Source: Evansella clarkii (GTDB lineage: Bacteria > Bacillota > Bacilli > Bacillales > Salisediminibacteriaceae). Taken from it: a stretch of 64,000 bases of DNA. Of the stretch, positions 1 through 15,254 are shown piece after piece; the first letter of the stretch is position 1, and every line of letters begins with the position of its first letter. The position numbers and the translations under genes are program-made. Under the pieces are notes generated by a model that was given only the letters and a program-made list of their open reading frames with translations, was not told the DNA's origin and searched no databases. The DNA lies in the NCBI RefSeq assembly GCF_002019695.1, contig NZ_KV917376.1, forward strand, positions 1,005,818 through 1,069,817, in the 5' to 3' direction.

Positions 1-672
<672 letters not shown>

Positions 673-790
673 TTGAAACGAGTTTGATGTCTCTGACATC
701 ATTTTAATTTGAAAGATTACTCTTTCGATTGACGGGATATTTAAAATATCCCACTTCGCTTGGCTTTTTGTTTAGTTTTCAAAGGTCAAA
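673..790 (-). promoter_or_regulatory. 16S leader with boxA-like antitermination site (second operon)
   Basis: This 118-nt leader is almost identical to 6800-6916 (one base inserted). In transcript sense it begins with a boxA-like TTTGAAAACT stretch (about 765-790), then a perfect GGGATATTT/AAATATCCC hairpin (734-752) and a GATGTC/GACATC hairpin (683-697). The copies stop matching exactly where the tRNA cluster begins, and I see no promoter between tRNA-Ala and the 16S, so this operon is probably reached by read-through. Confidence 0.6.
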
Positions 791-801
791 TATAAAAATA
801 G

Positions 802-877
802 TGGTGGAGCCTAGCGGGATCGAACCGCTGACCTCCTGCGTGCAAGGCAGGCGCTCTCCCAGCTGAGCTAAGGCCCC
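802..877 (-). tRNA. tRNA-Ala (TGC)
   Basis: A 76-nt tRNA with encoded CCA. The anticodon loop gives TGC (842-844). Acceptor pairing is GGGGCCT with AGGCTCC. Last gene of the nine-tRNA cluster in transcription order. Confidence 0.96.
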
Positions 878-885
878 TCATATAA

Positions 886-962
886 TGGTCGGGAAGACAG
901 GATTTGAACCTGCGACCCCCTGGTCCCAAACCAGGTGCTCTACCAAGCTGAGCCACTTCCCG
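886..962 (-). tRNA. tRNA-Pro (TGG)
   Basis: A 77-nt tRNA with encoded CCA, acceptor stem CGGGAAG/CTTCCCG and anticodon TGG. Eighth gene of the cluster in transcription order. Confidence 0.96.
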
Positions 963-971
963 AGGAATAAA

Positions 972-1048
972 TGGCGCGCCCGAGAGGAGTCGAACCCCTA
1001 ACCTCTTGATCCGTAGTCAAACGCTCTATCCAATTGAGCTACGGGCGC
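972..1048 (-). tRNA. tRNA-Arg (ACG)
   Basis: A 77-nt tRNA with encoded CCA, discriminator G and anticodon ACG (wobble A expected to be deaminated to inosine by TadA, family knowledge). Seventh in the cluster. Confidence 0.96.
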
Positions 1049-1068
1049 TTATGTTACGGTATTATATA

Positions 1069-1157
1069 TGGTGCCGAGGGCCGGACTTGAACCGGCACGG
1101 TAGTCACCTACCGCAGGATTTTAAGTCCTGTGTGTCTGCCAATTCCACCACCCCGGC
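1069..1157 (-). tRNA. tRNA-Leu (TAA)
   Basis: An 89-nt class II tRNA with a long variable arm, encoded CCA and anticodon TAA. Sixth in the cluster. Confidence 0.96.
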
Positions 1158-1179
1158 AAGCAGACTATTTAATAAAAAC

Positions 1180-1254
1180 TGGAGCGGAAGACGGGGTTCG
1201 AACCCGCGACCCCCACCTTGGCAAGGTGGTGCTCTACCACTGAGCTACTTCCGC
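1180..1254 (-). tRNA. tRNA-Gly (GCC)
   Basis: A 75-nt tRNA with encoded CCA, acceptor GCGGAAG/CTTCCGC and anticodon GCC. Fifth in the cluster. Confidence 0.96.
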
Positions 1255-1259
1255 AGAAC

Positions 1260-1344
1260 TGGTGCGGGTGAAGGGACTTGAACCCCCACGTCGTAAGACA
1301 CTAGATCCTAAGTCTAGCGCGTCTGCCAATTCCGCCACACCCGC
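1260..1344 (-). tRNA. tRNA-Leu (TAG)
   Basis: An 85-nt class II tRNA with long variable arm, encoded CCA and anticodon TAG. Fourth in the cluster. Confidence 0.96.
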
Positions 1345-1354
1345 AATATTAAAA

Positions 1355-1430
1355 TGGTGAGCCATGAAGGACTCGAACCTTCGACCCTCTGATTAAAAGT
1401 CAGATGCTCTACCAACTGAGCTAATGGCTC
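1355..1430 (-). tRNA. tRNA-Lys (TTT)
   Basis: A 76-nt tRNA with encoded CCA, 5' end GAGCCAT and anticodon TTT. Third in the cluster. Confidence 0.96.
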
Positions 1431-1434
1431 CTAC

Positions 1435-1510
<76 letters not shown>

Positions 1511-1515
1511 AAAAA

Positions 1516-1591
1516 TGGTGGAGGATGACGGGCTCGAACCGCCGACCCCCTGCTTGTAAGGCAGGTGCTCTCCCAACTGAGCTAATCCTCC
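1516..1591 (-). tRNA. tRNA-Val (TAC)
   Basis: A 76-nt tRNA with encoded CCA, 5' end GGAGGAT and anticodon TAC. First tRNA after the 5S gene. The order Val-Thr-Lys-Leu-Gly-Leu-Arg-Pro-Ala is that of B. subtilis trnJ. Confidence 0.96.
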
Positions 1592-1600
1592 AGTAATAAT

Positions 1601-1716
<116 letters not shown>

Positions 1717-1732
1717 ACTATAAAATTGAAAG

Positions 1733-1858
1733 GTGTCTAGCTTCAGCGCCTACTCGCTCGAGGTCACTTCGGTCCGTCAATCGAAGCTTAAATGCTTGCT
1801 TCTTCTTGCCGGCCCTCCAGTGCTTGTCGCTCGTGTTCGAGGCGCTTACGCTTTTTGT
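1733..1858 (+). repeat. Dispersed intergenic repeat, family A, copy 1 (23S-5S spacer)
   Basis: Begins with GTCTAGCTTCAGCGCCTAC then CTCGAGGTCACTTC, and ends with GCTCG then AGGCGCTTACGCTTTT. The ends AGCGCCT and AGGCGCT are complementary, so the element can close as a stem. Near-identical ends bound shorter and longer interiors at 58923-58985 (same strand) and 50360-50643 (opposite strand). It is transcribed within the rRNA operon. Confidence 0.7.
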
Positions 1859-1890
1859 GTTGCCCTCTCAAAACTGGATAACTTTTTTCT
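1858..1890 (-). promoter_or_regulatory. boxA-like element in the 23S-5S spacer
   Basis: In transcript sense this reads TTATCCAGTTTTGAGAGGGC, resembling the boxA-like sequences before 16S and 23S in this operon. Role in antitermination is inferred from position and similarity only. Confidence 0.35.
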
Positions 1891-1920
1891 GATTGATAAT
1901 CTTGCTTAGTAAGACAAATT

Positions 1921-4853
<2,933 letters not shown>

Positions 4854-5229
4854 GTTTTTGCGGCAGATAACCGTCGGATATCTTCGTCAACTGCGCCTTC
4901 TCGTTCCTGTCGCGTATTGGTATACGCTCAGTCACTCGAAAGCTTGTTTCCTCGATCTCCTTGGTTCTCCTTGCAAAAACCTTAATAAAAGGTTTTTTAC
5001 GCAATTATGGCGTCTACATTTAGCCTTATCTAAGACACTCGGTTGTACTCGTTAAAAGTTTGCACTTTTAATTAAAACAACCGGTGATCATCAATCAGTT
5101 AATCGTTATCCAGTTTTCAAAGGGCAATAATGAGACAAGTATGTCTCTAAATTGAAGGATTTATTCCTTCAAAACTGAACAAAAGCTCAAGCGAAGCTTT
5201 AAAAAGGTATGAGCCTTTTAAGCTCCTTA
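4854..5229 (-). other. 16S-23S spacer without tRNA genes
   Basis: 376 nt. I see no cloverleaf, so the spacer carries no tRNA-Ile or tRNA-Ala. A boxA-like ATTGCCCTTTGAAAACTGG (5109-5127) precedes the 23S. The part 4864-4960 contains a GTATTGG-TATACGCTCAGTCACTCG stretch of a kind I recall as repeated in Bacillaceae intergenic DNA. Confidence 0.7.
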
Positions 5230-6799
<1,570 letters not shown>

Positions 6800-6916
6800 T
6801 TGAAACGAGTTTGATGTCTCTGACATCATTTAATTTGAAAGATTACTCTTTCGATTGACGGGATATTTAAAATATCCCACTTCGCTTGGCTTTTTGTTTA
6901 GTTTTCAAAGGTCAAA
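6800..6916 (-). promoter_or_regulatory. 16S leader with boxA-like site (first operon)
   Basis: In transcript sense it carries TTTGAAAACTAAAC (about 6891-6910, boxA-like), a GGGATATTT palindrome (6861-6879) and a GATGTC/GACATC hairpin just before the 16S. Nearly identical to 673-790. Confidence 0.6.
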
Positions 6917-6947
6917 ATGTTTCGCTGTCGTTTTTGGCGACTTTAAT

Positions 6948-6976
6948 ATCTTAACACCTTATCAGCCGAGAGTCAA
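6948..6976 (-). promoter_or_regulatory. rRNA promoter P2 (sigma-A)
   Basis: -35 TTGACT (6971-6976), 17-bp spacer, -10 TAAGAT (6948-6953), with an A/T-rich run upstream (6977-7010) that looks like an UP element. Transcription would start near 6941, about 140 nt before the 16S. Confidence 0.7.
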
Positions 6977-7049
6977 TAAATTTTTTGAAATTATTTTTTC
7001 TCGTTTTTTTCTCACTTGCTCAGTCGCTCTGTTTTCGGCGACAAGTAAT

Positions 7050-7078
7050 AATATAACATCATCTCAACAACAGAGCAA
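7050..7078 (-). promoter_or_regulatory. rRNA promoter P1 (sigma-A), candidate
   Basis: -35 TTGCTC (7073-7078), 17-bp spacer, -10 TATATT (7050-7055), followed by A/T-rich DNA upstream. It lies about 100 bp before P2, the tandem arrangement usual for Bacillus rrn operons. Confidence 0.5.
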
Positions 7079-7180
7079 CCCTTTTTTTATATTTCCTAAC
7101 TTGTAAGATATTCCACCTGTCTATCTTAATTAAACCTTGTTTTTATAATAATGAATAAATCCGCCTCTAAAACAACATAT

Positions 7181-7216
7181 AAATAAAAGCTGCCTTCTAT
7201 CATTTAAAAGGCAGCT
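7181..7216 (-). terminator. lysS terminator
   Basis: Perfect 9-bp stem AGCTGCCTT/AAGGCAGCT followed in the minus direction by TTTATTT, 15 nt after the lysS stop. Confidence 0.85.
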
Positions 7217-7230
7217 GTATTCAAACCCCA

Positions 7231-8751
<1,521 letters not shown>

Positions 8752-8924
8752 TCAATTTTTCAAACCCTGTATTAAACCTTGTGTATGATTCCGCTCCCGG
8801 ACACCTTGTTCCCCAAGGGTATACCCGAACTGAAAATCAATACTCACCCGAAACAAAGTCTTTTAAAAAAGCATTCTGGCCCCGAAAGCTTTTAACGAAA
8901 ACAATCCGGACAATTTAATGTTCT

Positions 8925-8953
8925 ATTTTAATACTTTACATTTTATCAGTAAA
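8925..8953 (-). promoter_or_regulatory. Candidate lysS promoter
   Basis: -35 TTTACT (8948-8953), 17-bp spacer, -10 TAAAAT (8925-8930). It would give a leader of about 185 nt. I looked for a T-box GGTGGNACC motif in that leader and found none. Confidence 0.5.
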
Positions 8954-9059
8954 TCAAACAAGAGCAGATATTTCATCGTATATATACAGCAATTGCTATG
9001 TAGGTTCGATTACTTATCCCGGTACCAACCCTGGCCCAGAGTACTTCTCATAATTTATG

Positions 9060-9094
9060 ACAATAAGAAAACTGCCAGCTGTGACTGGCAGTTT
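9060..9094 (-). terminator. dusB terminator
   Basis: Perfect 10-bp stem AAACTGCCAG/CTGGCAGTTT followed in the minus direction by TCTTATTG. The U-tract is weak, but the position just after dusB fits. Confidence 0.65.
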
Positions 9095-9139
9095 CAGTAT
9101 CTCAGACGTATTATAAAAAAGTTGCCTGGCATTGTCAAA

Positions 9140-10147
9140 TTAGTTAACTGCCAGTTGTTCCTTTTCTTTTTCTGTCTCTTCCTGTTCATCCCCAAATTTA
9201 TGAAGTGCTTCAGCTAAAGCATCCCGTTTTGTAGATGTGTTAATGATATCACGGATTCCGGCAGCACCTTTCATGCCTTTAATGTACCAGGCTGCATGCT
9301 TTCGCATTTCACGGACAGCTACTGCTTCCCCTTTTATGGCAATAAGGCGATCCATATGCAGAATACAAACATCGATTTTTTCCCGGAAAGAAGGTTCCGG
9401 TTTATTTTCGCCCGTTTCCAGATAATGAATCGTACGGTACAGCATCCATGGGTTCCCTAAAGCTGCACGGCCAATCATCACCCCGTCGACTCCGGTAGTG
9501 TCCAGCATGCGCTTCGCGTCTTCCGGTGTTTTTACATCTCCATTGCCGATAACAGGGATATTCACAGCATCTTTTACATCTTTAATAATATCCCAGCGCG
9601 CTTCACCTTCGTACATCTGGTAACGCGTTCTGCCGTGTACAGCAACAGCGCTTCCCCCTGCCCGCTCAACCGCTTTTGCATTTTCAACCGCGTAAATATG
9701 GTCTTCGTCCCAGCCGATTCTCATTTTTACTGTAACTGGTTTATCGACAGCGTCCACTGCATATGAAACCATTTCGTATATTTTTTCCGGGTTAAGCAGC
9801 CATTTGGCTCCCGCATCACAGCTAGTGATTTTTGGCACCGGACAACCCATATTAATATCAATGATGTCGGCGTTGGTCTGCTTATCCACTATTTTCGCAG
9901 CCTCAACAAGCGTTTCAGGCGTTCCTCCGAAAATCTGCAGGCTTAATGGTTTTTCCCGTTCATCAACATAGAGCATCTGCAAGGAGCGTTTATTTTGATT
10001 TAAAATCGCTTTGTCACTTACCATTTCCGCGCAGACGAGCCCAGTGCCGAATTCCTTGGCAATCAACCGGAAAGCAGGATTACAGACACCTGCCATCGGT
10101 GCGAGTACCACCTGGTTCTTTATTGTTGTGTCGCCGATCTTTAACAT
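9140..10147 (-). CDS. dusB: tRNA-dihydrouridine synthase DusB
   Basis: Reduces uridine in the D-loop of tRNA using FMN and NADPH. The TIM-barrel fold shows the N-terminal VVLAPMAGVCN motif, the active-site cysteine in NMGCPVPK (Cys about 102), and the FMN-phosphate region GDVKTPEDAK and DGVMIGRAALGNPW. The open frame starts with a GTG at 10162, but the AGAGGTG Shine-Dalgarno lies 6 nt before the ATG at 10147, and that start matches the family (MLKIGD). It follows yazB by 15 nt, so it is likely the last gene of the folate operon. The C-terminus ends in a charged QEETEKEKEQ tail. Confidence 0.95.
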   Translation of the reverse strand: MLKIGDTTIKNQVVLAPMAGVCNPAFRLIAKEFGTGLVCAEMVSDKAILNQNKRSLQMLYVDEREKPLSLQIFGGTPETLVEAAKIVDKQTNADIIDINMGCPVPKITSCDAGAKWLLNPEKIYEMVSYAVDAVDKPVTVKMRIGWDEDHIYAVENAKAVERAGGSAVAVHGRTRYQMYEGEARWDIIKDVKDAVNIPVIGNGDVKTPEDAKRMLDTTGVDGVMIGRAALGNPWMLYRTIHYLETGENKPEPSFREKIDVCILHMDRLIAIKGEAVAVREMRKHAAWYIKGMKGAAGIRDIINTSTKRDALAEALHKFGDEQEETEKEKEQLAVN

Positions 10148-10162
10148 TTTATCACCTCTCAC

Positions 10163-10369
10163 TTACCTGATTGAAGTAAGCTCCTCCAGGGTCACTCCCA
10201 GAGTGTCCGTGACCTGTTCCAGCAGCTCATCTGATGGCTTCCGGTTTCCACGTTCAATTTCTCCTAATACAGACACAGATATGCCGAGAAGCTTTGCAAA
10301 TTCTTCCTGTGTATAGCCTTTTAACTTTCGAAATGCCCGAATACGTCTTCCCCACAGAAGCTCTTCCAT
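10163..10369 (-). CDS. yazB: Small XRE-family DNA-binding protein (YazB-like)
   Basis: A 68-aa protein that is almost entirely one Cro/CI-type helix-turn-helix: IRAFRKLKGYTQEEFAKLL, recognition helix around SVSVLGEIERGNRKPS, ending VTLEELTSIR. Its start lies 49 nt inside the end of folK, preceded by AAGGTG 7 nt before the ATG. It occupies the position of yazB between folK and dusB in B. subtilis. Its target is unknown; it may regulate its own operon, which is inference. Confidence 0.85.
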   Translation of the reverse strand: MEELLWGRRIRAFRKLKGYTQEEFAKLLGISVSVLGEIERGNRKPSDELLEQVTDTLGVTLEELTSIR

Positions 10370-10863
10370 TTATGAACACCTTCTTTGCCGGTTAGTTCTT
10401 CTATATATTGTTCAATGGGTTTACCATTGCTTAATTCTATACTTGGTGCTATTTCCTGAAGCGGAATCAGCACGAATGCTCTTTCAAGCATTCTCGGATG
10501 AGGAACAGTTAGCTGTTCCAAGGTTATATTTTCTTCGTTAAACAGTAAAATGTCAAGGTCAATTGTGCGTGGGCCCCAGCGAATTTCCCTTTTTCTCCCA
10601 CCGCTGTTTTCGATTTCCTGGGTCTTTTGCAGGAGACTTTCAGCAGACAGATCTGTTCTGATCTTTATCGCCATGTTTAAAAATGGTTCCTGCTCCGTAT
10701 AGCCCACAGGTTCTGTTTCATAAACGGAGGAAACCTGGTCTATGGAAACAAGTTCCAGATCACCAATTCGTTTAACCGCCTGCTTCAGATGTTCCTCCCG
10801 GTCGTCTATGTTGGACCCGATGGACAAATAGGCTATATTTCGTAACTGACTGCCTGCATCCAT
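10321..10863 (-). CDS. folK: 6-hydroxymethyl-7,8-dihydropterin pyrophosphokinase
   Basis: Transfers pyrophosphate from ATP to 6-hydroxymethyldihydropterin, giving the substrate of dihydropteroate synthase. The 180-aa protein has the HPPK features AYLSIGSNIDDRE at the N-terminus, the VGYTEQEPFLNMA segment and the signature RWGPRTIDLDILLF followed by VPHPRMLERAFVL. Its ATG overlaps the folB stop (TAATG), so the two are translationally coupled, and its end overlaps yazB. Length is typical, with a slightly extended C-terminus that accommodates the yazB start. Confidence 0.96.
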   Translation of the reverse strand: MDAGSQLRNIAYLSIGSNIDDREEHLKQAVKRIGDLELVSIDQVSSVYETEPVGYTEQEPFLNMAIKIRTDLSAESLLQKTQEIENSGGRKREIRWGPRTIDLDILLFNEENITLEQLTVPHPRMLERAFVLIPLQEIAPSIELSNGKPIEQYIEELTGKEGVHKWKSFCGEDVFGHFES

Positions 10864-11231
10864 TAATTTTCTCTTTCCCTTCGTATCTCTACTGCTACTG
10901 ACTGATAATGGCCCGGGATAGGAGGGTTGGGCTTCACGACTTTCACTGTTACTGCATCCACAATTTCAAAATCAGCAAGCAGTTTAGCCCCGATCCTTTC
11001 AGTCAGAGTTTCAACCAGTTTAACCGCTTCTCCCTCCATGATCTCCTTTACCTTCTCATAGACTTCCGCATAATTTACAGTAAGGTTCAGATCATCGGTC
11101 TTGCCTGCTTCCCTGGTATCCATTTCAAGAATGACATCCGCGGTAAAACGCTGGCCTAATTTGTTCTCCTCTTCAAATACACCATGATAACCGTAAAATT
11201 CCATTCCATTAACATATATCTTATCCATCAA
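10863..11231 (-). CDS. folB: Dihydroneopterin aldolase
   Basis: Cleaves 7,8-dihydroneopterin to 6-hydroxymethyldihydropterin and glycolaldehyde. The 122-aa protein matches the family length. Visible features: MEFYGYHGVFEEE (with the conserved Tyr and Glu of the active site), LNYAEVYE-like NLTVNYAEVY and the C-terminal KPNPPIPGHYQSVAVEI that carries the catalytic lysine. AAGGAG lies 7 nt before the ATG. It follows folP by 60 nt and is coupled to folK. Confidence 0.96.
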   Translation of the reverse strand: MMDKIYVNGMEFYGYHGVFEEENKLGQRFTADVILEMDTREAGKTDDLNLTVNYAEVYEKVKEIMEGEAVKLVETLTERIGAKLLADFEIVDAVTVKVVKPNPPIPGHYQSVAVEIRREREN

Positions 11232-11291
11232 AACACTCCTTTTTCTGAGTAGTGTCGATTCTTTTGATGCTTTCGCCTGTTCCTCTCCGGC

Positions 11292-12137
11292 TTACAGTTC
11301 CGGAATCTCTTCTTTGCCAATCATAACATCCATCATTTTTACCATCCGGCTCATTTCAAGAACATCATGTATACGTATAATTCCTGCGCCTTTGCTGATA
11401 CCGAAACATACTGTAGCCCCGGTCCCTTCCACCCGCTGGTCTACTGGAAGATTCAATGTTTTTGAAATAAGTGATTTTCTGGATGTTCCAAGAAGGACAG
11501 GATAGCCCATTTCTGTAATTCTCTCCATATGACGCATAACGAGAACATTATGTTCGTACGTTTTTGCAAATCCGACCCCAGGGTCAAGAACAATCCTGTT
11601 GTCCTTAACCCCTGCTTTCAGGCAGATCTCTATACTTTCTTCCAGATCCTTAACGACGTCATCCATAAAATTCTCGTAATCAATTTGCTGCCGGTTGTGC
11701 ATCAGGACAATAGGCACATCAAAGTGAGCCGCGACATTTGCCATCTCCGGATCAGCTTTCGCTCCCCAGACATCATTAATGATATCTGCCCCTTGCTCAA
11801 TTGCCTTTTCCGCAACCTTTGCTTTGTAAGTATCTACGGATATTGGAAGGTCCACTGCCTCCCGGACAGCTTTTAAAGGTTCCAGTATCCTTCTCAGTTC
11901 TTCTTCTTCATCAACTTTTTCGGCTCCTGGACGTGTTGATTCCCCGCCTATGTCAATGATATCCGCCCCTTGTTCCGCCATCTGCTTTGCATGTACCACT
12001 GCATTATTGACCCCGGAGTAGCGGCCGCCATCTGAAAAAGAGTCCGGAGTAACGTTCAGGATACCCATCACATACGTCTTTCTGGAAAAATCAAGTTTGT
12101 TCCCGTTCCACTCAATTACTCTTTTACTGTAATTCAT
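11292..12137 (-). CDS. folP: Dihydropteroate synthase (sul)
   Basis: Joins p-aminobenzoate to 6-hydroxymethyldihydropterin pyrophosphate; target of sulfonamides (family knowledge). TIM barrel of 281 aa with both signatures: MGILNVTPDSFSDGGRY (about residues 25-41) and IIDIGGESTRPGAE. Further motifs are DPGVGFAKT and LLGTSRKS (the lysine-arginine region that closes on pterin/pABA). The start abuts the pabC stop (TGAATG), with GAAGGGG about 10 nt upstream. It stands between pabC and folB, so pABA supply and its use are encoded together. Confidence 0.97.
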   Translation of the reverse strand: MNYSKRVIEWNGNKLDFSRKTYVMGILNVTPDSFSDGGRYSGVNNAVVHAKQMAEQGADIIDIGGESTRPGAEKVDEEEELRRILEPLKAVREAVDLPISVDTYKAKVAEKAIEQGADIINDVWGAKADPEMANVAAHFDVPIVLMHNRQQIDYENFMDDVVKDLEESIEICLKAGVKDNRIVLDPGVGFAKTYEHNVLVMRHMERITEMGYPVLLGTSRKSLISKTLNLPVDQRVEGTGATVCFGISKGAGIIRIHDVLEMSRMVKMMDVMIGKEEIPEL

Positions 12138-13013
12138 TCAATCTATACCCCTTCCTGCCAGTTCTAACCTGCTCCATAGACTGGTTGTATGTTTTATATA
12201 TTCTGCGCTAAACTCTTTGAAAGAACACCCGTTCGCTCCAGGGAACTTTCGGCCTTCAGCTGAACTAATTGCCGTAATTTCCTGTATGGAGTTAGAAATA
12301 AAAGCTTCCTCCGCGGTAAGAAGCGATTCCGGGGGATATAAACCTTCTTCTGTATTCATTCCTGCTTTTTCAGCAAGTCTCAGAATAAACTGTCTGGTAA
12401 TACCGTTCAAAGCTCCGCTGTCCCTGGAAGGAGTATAGAGGGTGCCTTTTTTTACCCAAAAGATATTTGATACAATTCCTTCTGCTATATCTCCATTTTC
12501 CGTTAAAAAGATTCCTTCCGTCCCAGGCTGATCACCTAGCTCCCTTTTACCAAGGAGGTTGTTAAGGAAATGGTGGGACTTGAGCCTGTTCAGTCCTTCT
12601 GGTGTATTCCTCCTCGTCTGGAGGAATACAGCCTCCTTTTCCTGAGGCATCTGCTGAGGAAGGGGCTTCACAAAAACAATGGTACTGGGGGTCGTATAAT
12701 TAAGGCTCGAAAGCCCAATTTCCCTTTCCCCTGCCGAGATATTCCAGCGGAAATATCCGTCTTCCAGGTTATTCAGCTCAAGCAGCTGATGGATAATTCT
12801 GCATGTATCCTCCCTTTTATACTCAGGGAGTTCTATGCCGACTTCTTTCGCTCCTTCATGCAGACGATGAAAATGGTCATCCAGTAAAAATGGATGACCA
12901 TGATACGTACGGAAGGTTTCAAACAAACCGAGACCATAAAGAAACCCGTGGTCAAAAGGGGAAATAGCCGCTTCTTCCGATTTTATATAATCGCCGTTCA
13001 GGTAGAGGAACAT
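12138..13013 (-). CDS. pabC: 4-amino-4-deoxychorismate lyase
   Basis: PLP-dependent enzyme that releases pyruvate from aminodeoxychorismate to give p-aminobenzoate. The 291-aa sequence is a fold type IV aminotransferase-like protein: [17 protein letters not shown] at the N-terminus, the PLP lysine in [16 protein letters not shown], and [13 protein letters not shown]. The start lies 16 nt inside pabA. Its stop directly precedes the folP ATG. A D-amino-acid or branched-chain aminotransferase is the alternative for this fold, but the pab/fol context makes PabC the clear choice. Confidence 0.93.
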   Translation of the reverse strand: MFLYLNGDYIKSEEAAISPFDHGFLYGLGLFETFRTYHGHPFLLDDHFHRLHEGAKEVGIELPEYKREDTCRIIHQLLELNNLEDGYFRWNISAGEREIGLSSLNYTTPSTIVFVKPLPQQMPQEKEAVFLQTRRNTPEGLNRLKSHHFLNNLLGKRELGDQPGTEGIFLTENGDIAEGIVSNIFWVKKGTLYTPSRDSGALNGITRQFILRLAEKAGMNTEEGLYPPESLLTAEEAFISNSIQEITAISSAEGRKFPGANGCSFKEFSAEYIKHTTSLWSRLELAGRGID

Positions 13014-13594
13014 TGAGTCTCAAACTCCTTGTAAAAATTAATAAAATTTCTAAGCAGCAGTTTGCCTGTTCCCGTCATGATCGATTCCGGGTGAAATTGC
13101 AGCCCTTCTACAGGAAGTGTCCTGTGCCTGATTGCCATAATTTCTCCTTCCTCTGTTTCTGCGGAGATATTAAAGCAGTCCGGCAGCGTCTCTCTTTTTA
13201 CAATAAGTGAATGGTATCTCGTGGCAGTAAAGGGTTGTTCCACATTCGCAAACACGGTTTTCCCATCATGGTGTATTTCAGAAGTTTTGCCATGCATAAG
13301 CCGTTCCGCTCTGACAACGTCACCGCCGAAAACCTGCGCAATAGACTGGTGGCCAAGACACACGCCGAGTATTGGAATCCTGCCGGCAAAATGTTCAATC
13401 ACTTCAAGACTGATTCCCGCCTCATTCGGCGTACATGGTCCTGGAGAAACCATAATAAATTTTGGATTCAATGCTTCAATTTCCTCAATGGTAATCTGGT
13501 CATTCCGCTTTACTATGAGCTCCTCGCCCATCTCTCCAAGATACTGGACGAGATTATAAGTAAACGAATCATAATTATCAATCATTAAAATCAT
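12998..13594 (-). CDS. pabA: Glutamine amidotransferase of aminodeoxychorismate/anthranilate synthase
   Basis: Supplies ammonia from glutamine to PabB. Class I glutamine amidotransferase with the catalytic triad visible: nucleophile in GVCLGHQ (Cys about 79) and His/Glu in LQFHPES (about 169-171). In B. subtilis the same subunit also serves TrpE, so dual use is likely here (family knowledge). About 198 aa, normal length. It overlaps pabB by 4 nt (ATGA) and pabC by 16 nt. GGGAGG lies 6 nt before the ATG. Confidence 0.95.
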   Translation of the reverse strand: MILMIDNYDSFTYNLVQYLGEMGEELIVKRNDQITIEEIEALNPKFIMVSPGPCTPNEAGISLEVIEHFAGRIPILGVCLGHQSIAQVFGGDVVRAERLMHGKTSEIHHDGKTVFANVEQPFTATRYHSLIVKRETLPDCFNISAETEEGEIMAIRHRTLPVEGLQFHPESIMTGTGKLLLRNFINFYKEFETQCSST

Positions 13595-15069
13595 ATTTTT
13601 TCCTCCCTCGGCTCCTGCTCGCCTGACTGAAATTTCAACTCTTCTTCGCTCATCTCTTTAGCTTTCCATAATGCCTTCGCTTTCTTAAAGCACTCTTTAA
13701 ACTCTGCTCCCGGGTCTGAATCAATAACGATTCCTGCCCCTGCCTGCACATGGGCATGTCCATTTTTCGCTATCATCGTGCGGATAGTGATATTCAGCTC
13801 CATATCTCCATTATATCCTATCCAGCCAGTGGATCCTGTGTAAATCCCTCTCCTGACCGGTTCCAGCTCTTCAATGATTTCCATTGTCCTTACTTTTGGC
13901 GCACCAGTAATAGTTCCTCCTGGGAAAGTCGCTTCCACAACATCAATGTTGTCATGCCCCTCCGCTTTTTTCCCTCTTACATTAGATACGATATGCATGA
14001 CATGTGAATATTTTTCAATGACCATCAGCTCGTTAACTTCCACGGTACCATACTGGCACACCCTGCCTATATCATTCCGCTCCAGATCAACAAGCATAAC
14101 ATGCTCTGCTCGTTCCTTTTCATTATTAATAAGAGTATCGGCAAGAGCCTGATCTTCCGCTTCATTCTTCCCTCTGGACCGAGTCCCCGCTATCGGCCGT
14201 GTACTCACTTCGTCATTCTTTACTTTAACGAGCAGTTCTGGTGAGGCACTCACATACTGGAACTCCGGCGTGTGGAGATAACCCATGTATGGAGATGGGT
14301 TAATTTTTCTTAAGCAGCTGTATATGTGAAGAGGCGGGGTCTTCAGCACTCTCGTTTCTCTCACAGACAGATTAACCTGAAAAGAATCACCTGCTGCTAT
14401 ATATTCCTTTGTACGCTGGACAGCTTTTTTGAATGACTCTTCAGGAAAAGAGAAGGCTGGGCCAGTTTCTTCTGCCGCTGTGCTGAAAGCCTTAAAAGGG
14501 GCCCTGTTCTGAGCACTTTCCTGCGCACCGTTGGTTTTCCATTCCTTCTCCAGCTCACGCAAACTTTTTGAGGCTTTTTCCTCCTCCGTCTTTTCGCAAA
14601 CTGCAATAAACCATATATCCTCATCCTTATGGTCGATAACAACAAATTGATTAAACGCCATAAAATACAAATCCGGCGTCTCCAGATCATCCTGGCTTTG
14701 TTGAGGCAGTTTCTCTATTTCTCTTACGATATCATAGCTTAACTGGCCAATGATTCCTCCCTGAAAATCAGGAAGCTGCTCATTTTTTTCCGCTTTATGC
14801 TCCTGAAGCCAGCCTCTTAAGATTTCCAGAAGTGAACCTTTTTTCGTCTCTGTCCCATTCTTAGTCTGAACAGAAAGTTTACCGTCTTTCCCATTAATTA
14901 CTGCCCATGGGTGAAGTCCGATAATGGTGTACCGGCCGCCTCTTCCACTTTCCAGCAGCACATGATGGCTTTGTTTTTGAGATAAAAATATATAAGTATC
15001 AAACCAATTGGAGGTAATCTCCTTTAATGGTTTTTTAAAACCAACAGAAGCGTATTTAGTATTACCCAT
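13591..15069 (-). CDS. pabB: Aminodeoxychorismate synthase component I
   Basis: Aminates chorismate to 4-amino-4-deoxychorismate. 492 aa: N-terminal TrpE/PabB domain ([12 protein letters not shown]-like start, [14 protein letters not shown]), then the chorismate-binding domain with [52 protein letters not shown] and [13 protein letters not shown]. The motif is PIAGT as in TrpE, not the PIKGT of E. coli PabB, so sequence alone does not separate PabB from TrpE; the operon decides. First gene of the folate operon, with a sigma-A-like promoter 45-75 nt upstream. Confidence 0.92.
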   Translation of the reverse strand: MGNTKYASVGFKKPLKEITSNWFDTYIFLSQKQSHHVLLESGRGGRYTIIGLHPWAVINGKDGKLSVQTKNGTETKKGSLLEILRGWLQEHKAEKNEQLPDFQGGIIGQLSYDIVREIEKLPQQSQDDLETPDLYFMAFNQFVVIDHKDEDIWFIAVCEKTEEEKASKSLRELEKEWKTNGAQESAQNRAPFKAFSTAAEETGPAFSFPEESFKKAVQRTKEYIAAGDSFQVNLSVRETRVLKTPPLHIYSCLRKINPSPYMGYLHTPEFQYVSASPELLVKVKNDEVSTRPIAGTRSRGKNEAEDQALADTLINNEKERAEHVMLVDLERNDIGRVCQYGTVEVNELMVIEKYSHVMHIVSNVRGKKAEGHDNIDVVEATFPGGTITGAPKVRTMEIIEELEPVRRGIYTGSTGWIGYNGDMELNITIRTMIAKNGHAHVQAGAGIVIDSDPGAEFKECFKKAKALWKAKEMSEEELKFQSGEQEPREEKI

Positions 15070-15115
15070 TTTTCAACGCACGTCCTTTACAATGGCCATC
15101 TGTTTTTCTTACCTA

Positions 15116-15144
15116 ATTATAATCGCGAGGCTTGATGGGTGCAA
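15116..15144 (-). promoter_or_regulatory. Promoter of the pab/fol operon (sigma-A)
   Basis: -35 TTGCAC (15139-15144), 17-bp spacer, perfect -10 TATAAT (15116-15121). Start expected near 15109, about 40 nt before the pabB ATG. Confidence 0.7.
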
Positions 15145-15254
15145 TGTTTCCCTATGCCGGCCGGAATAAACTTTCCTATAGGATTGTATATACGGTGTTG
15201 TAGTAGTATTGTGTGCTGCATATGCTCGTTGGACTGTGGTGTTATTTAACCTTC

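Noticed and set aside
4854-5229. tRNA genes in the 16S-23S spacer
   Set aside because: No cloverleaf or TTCGA-type T-arm found on either strand.
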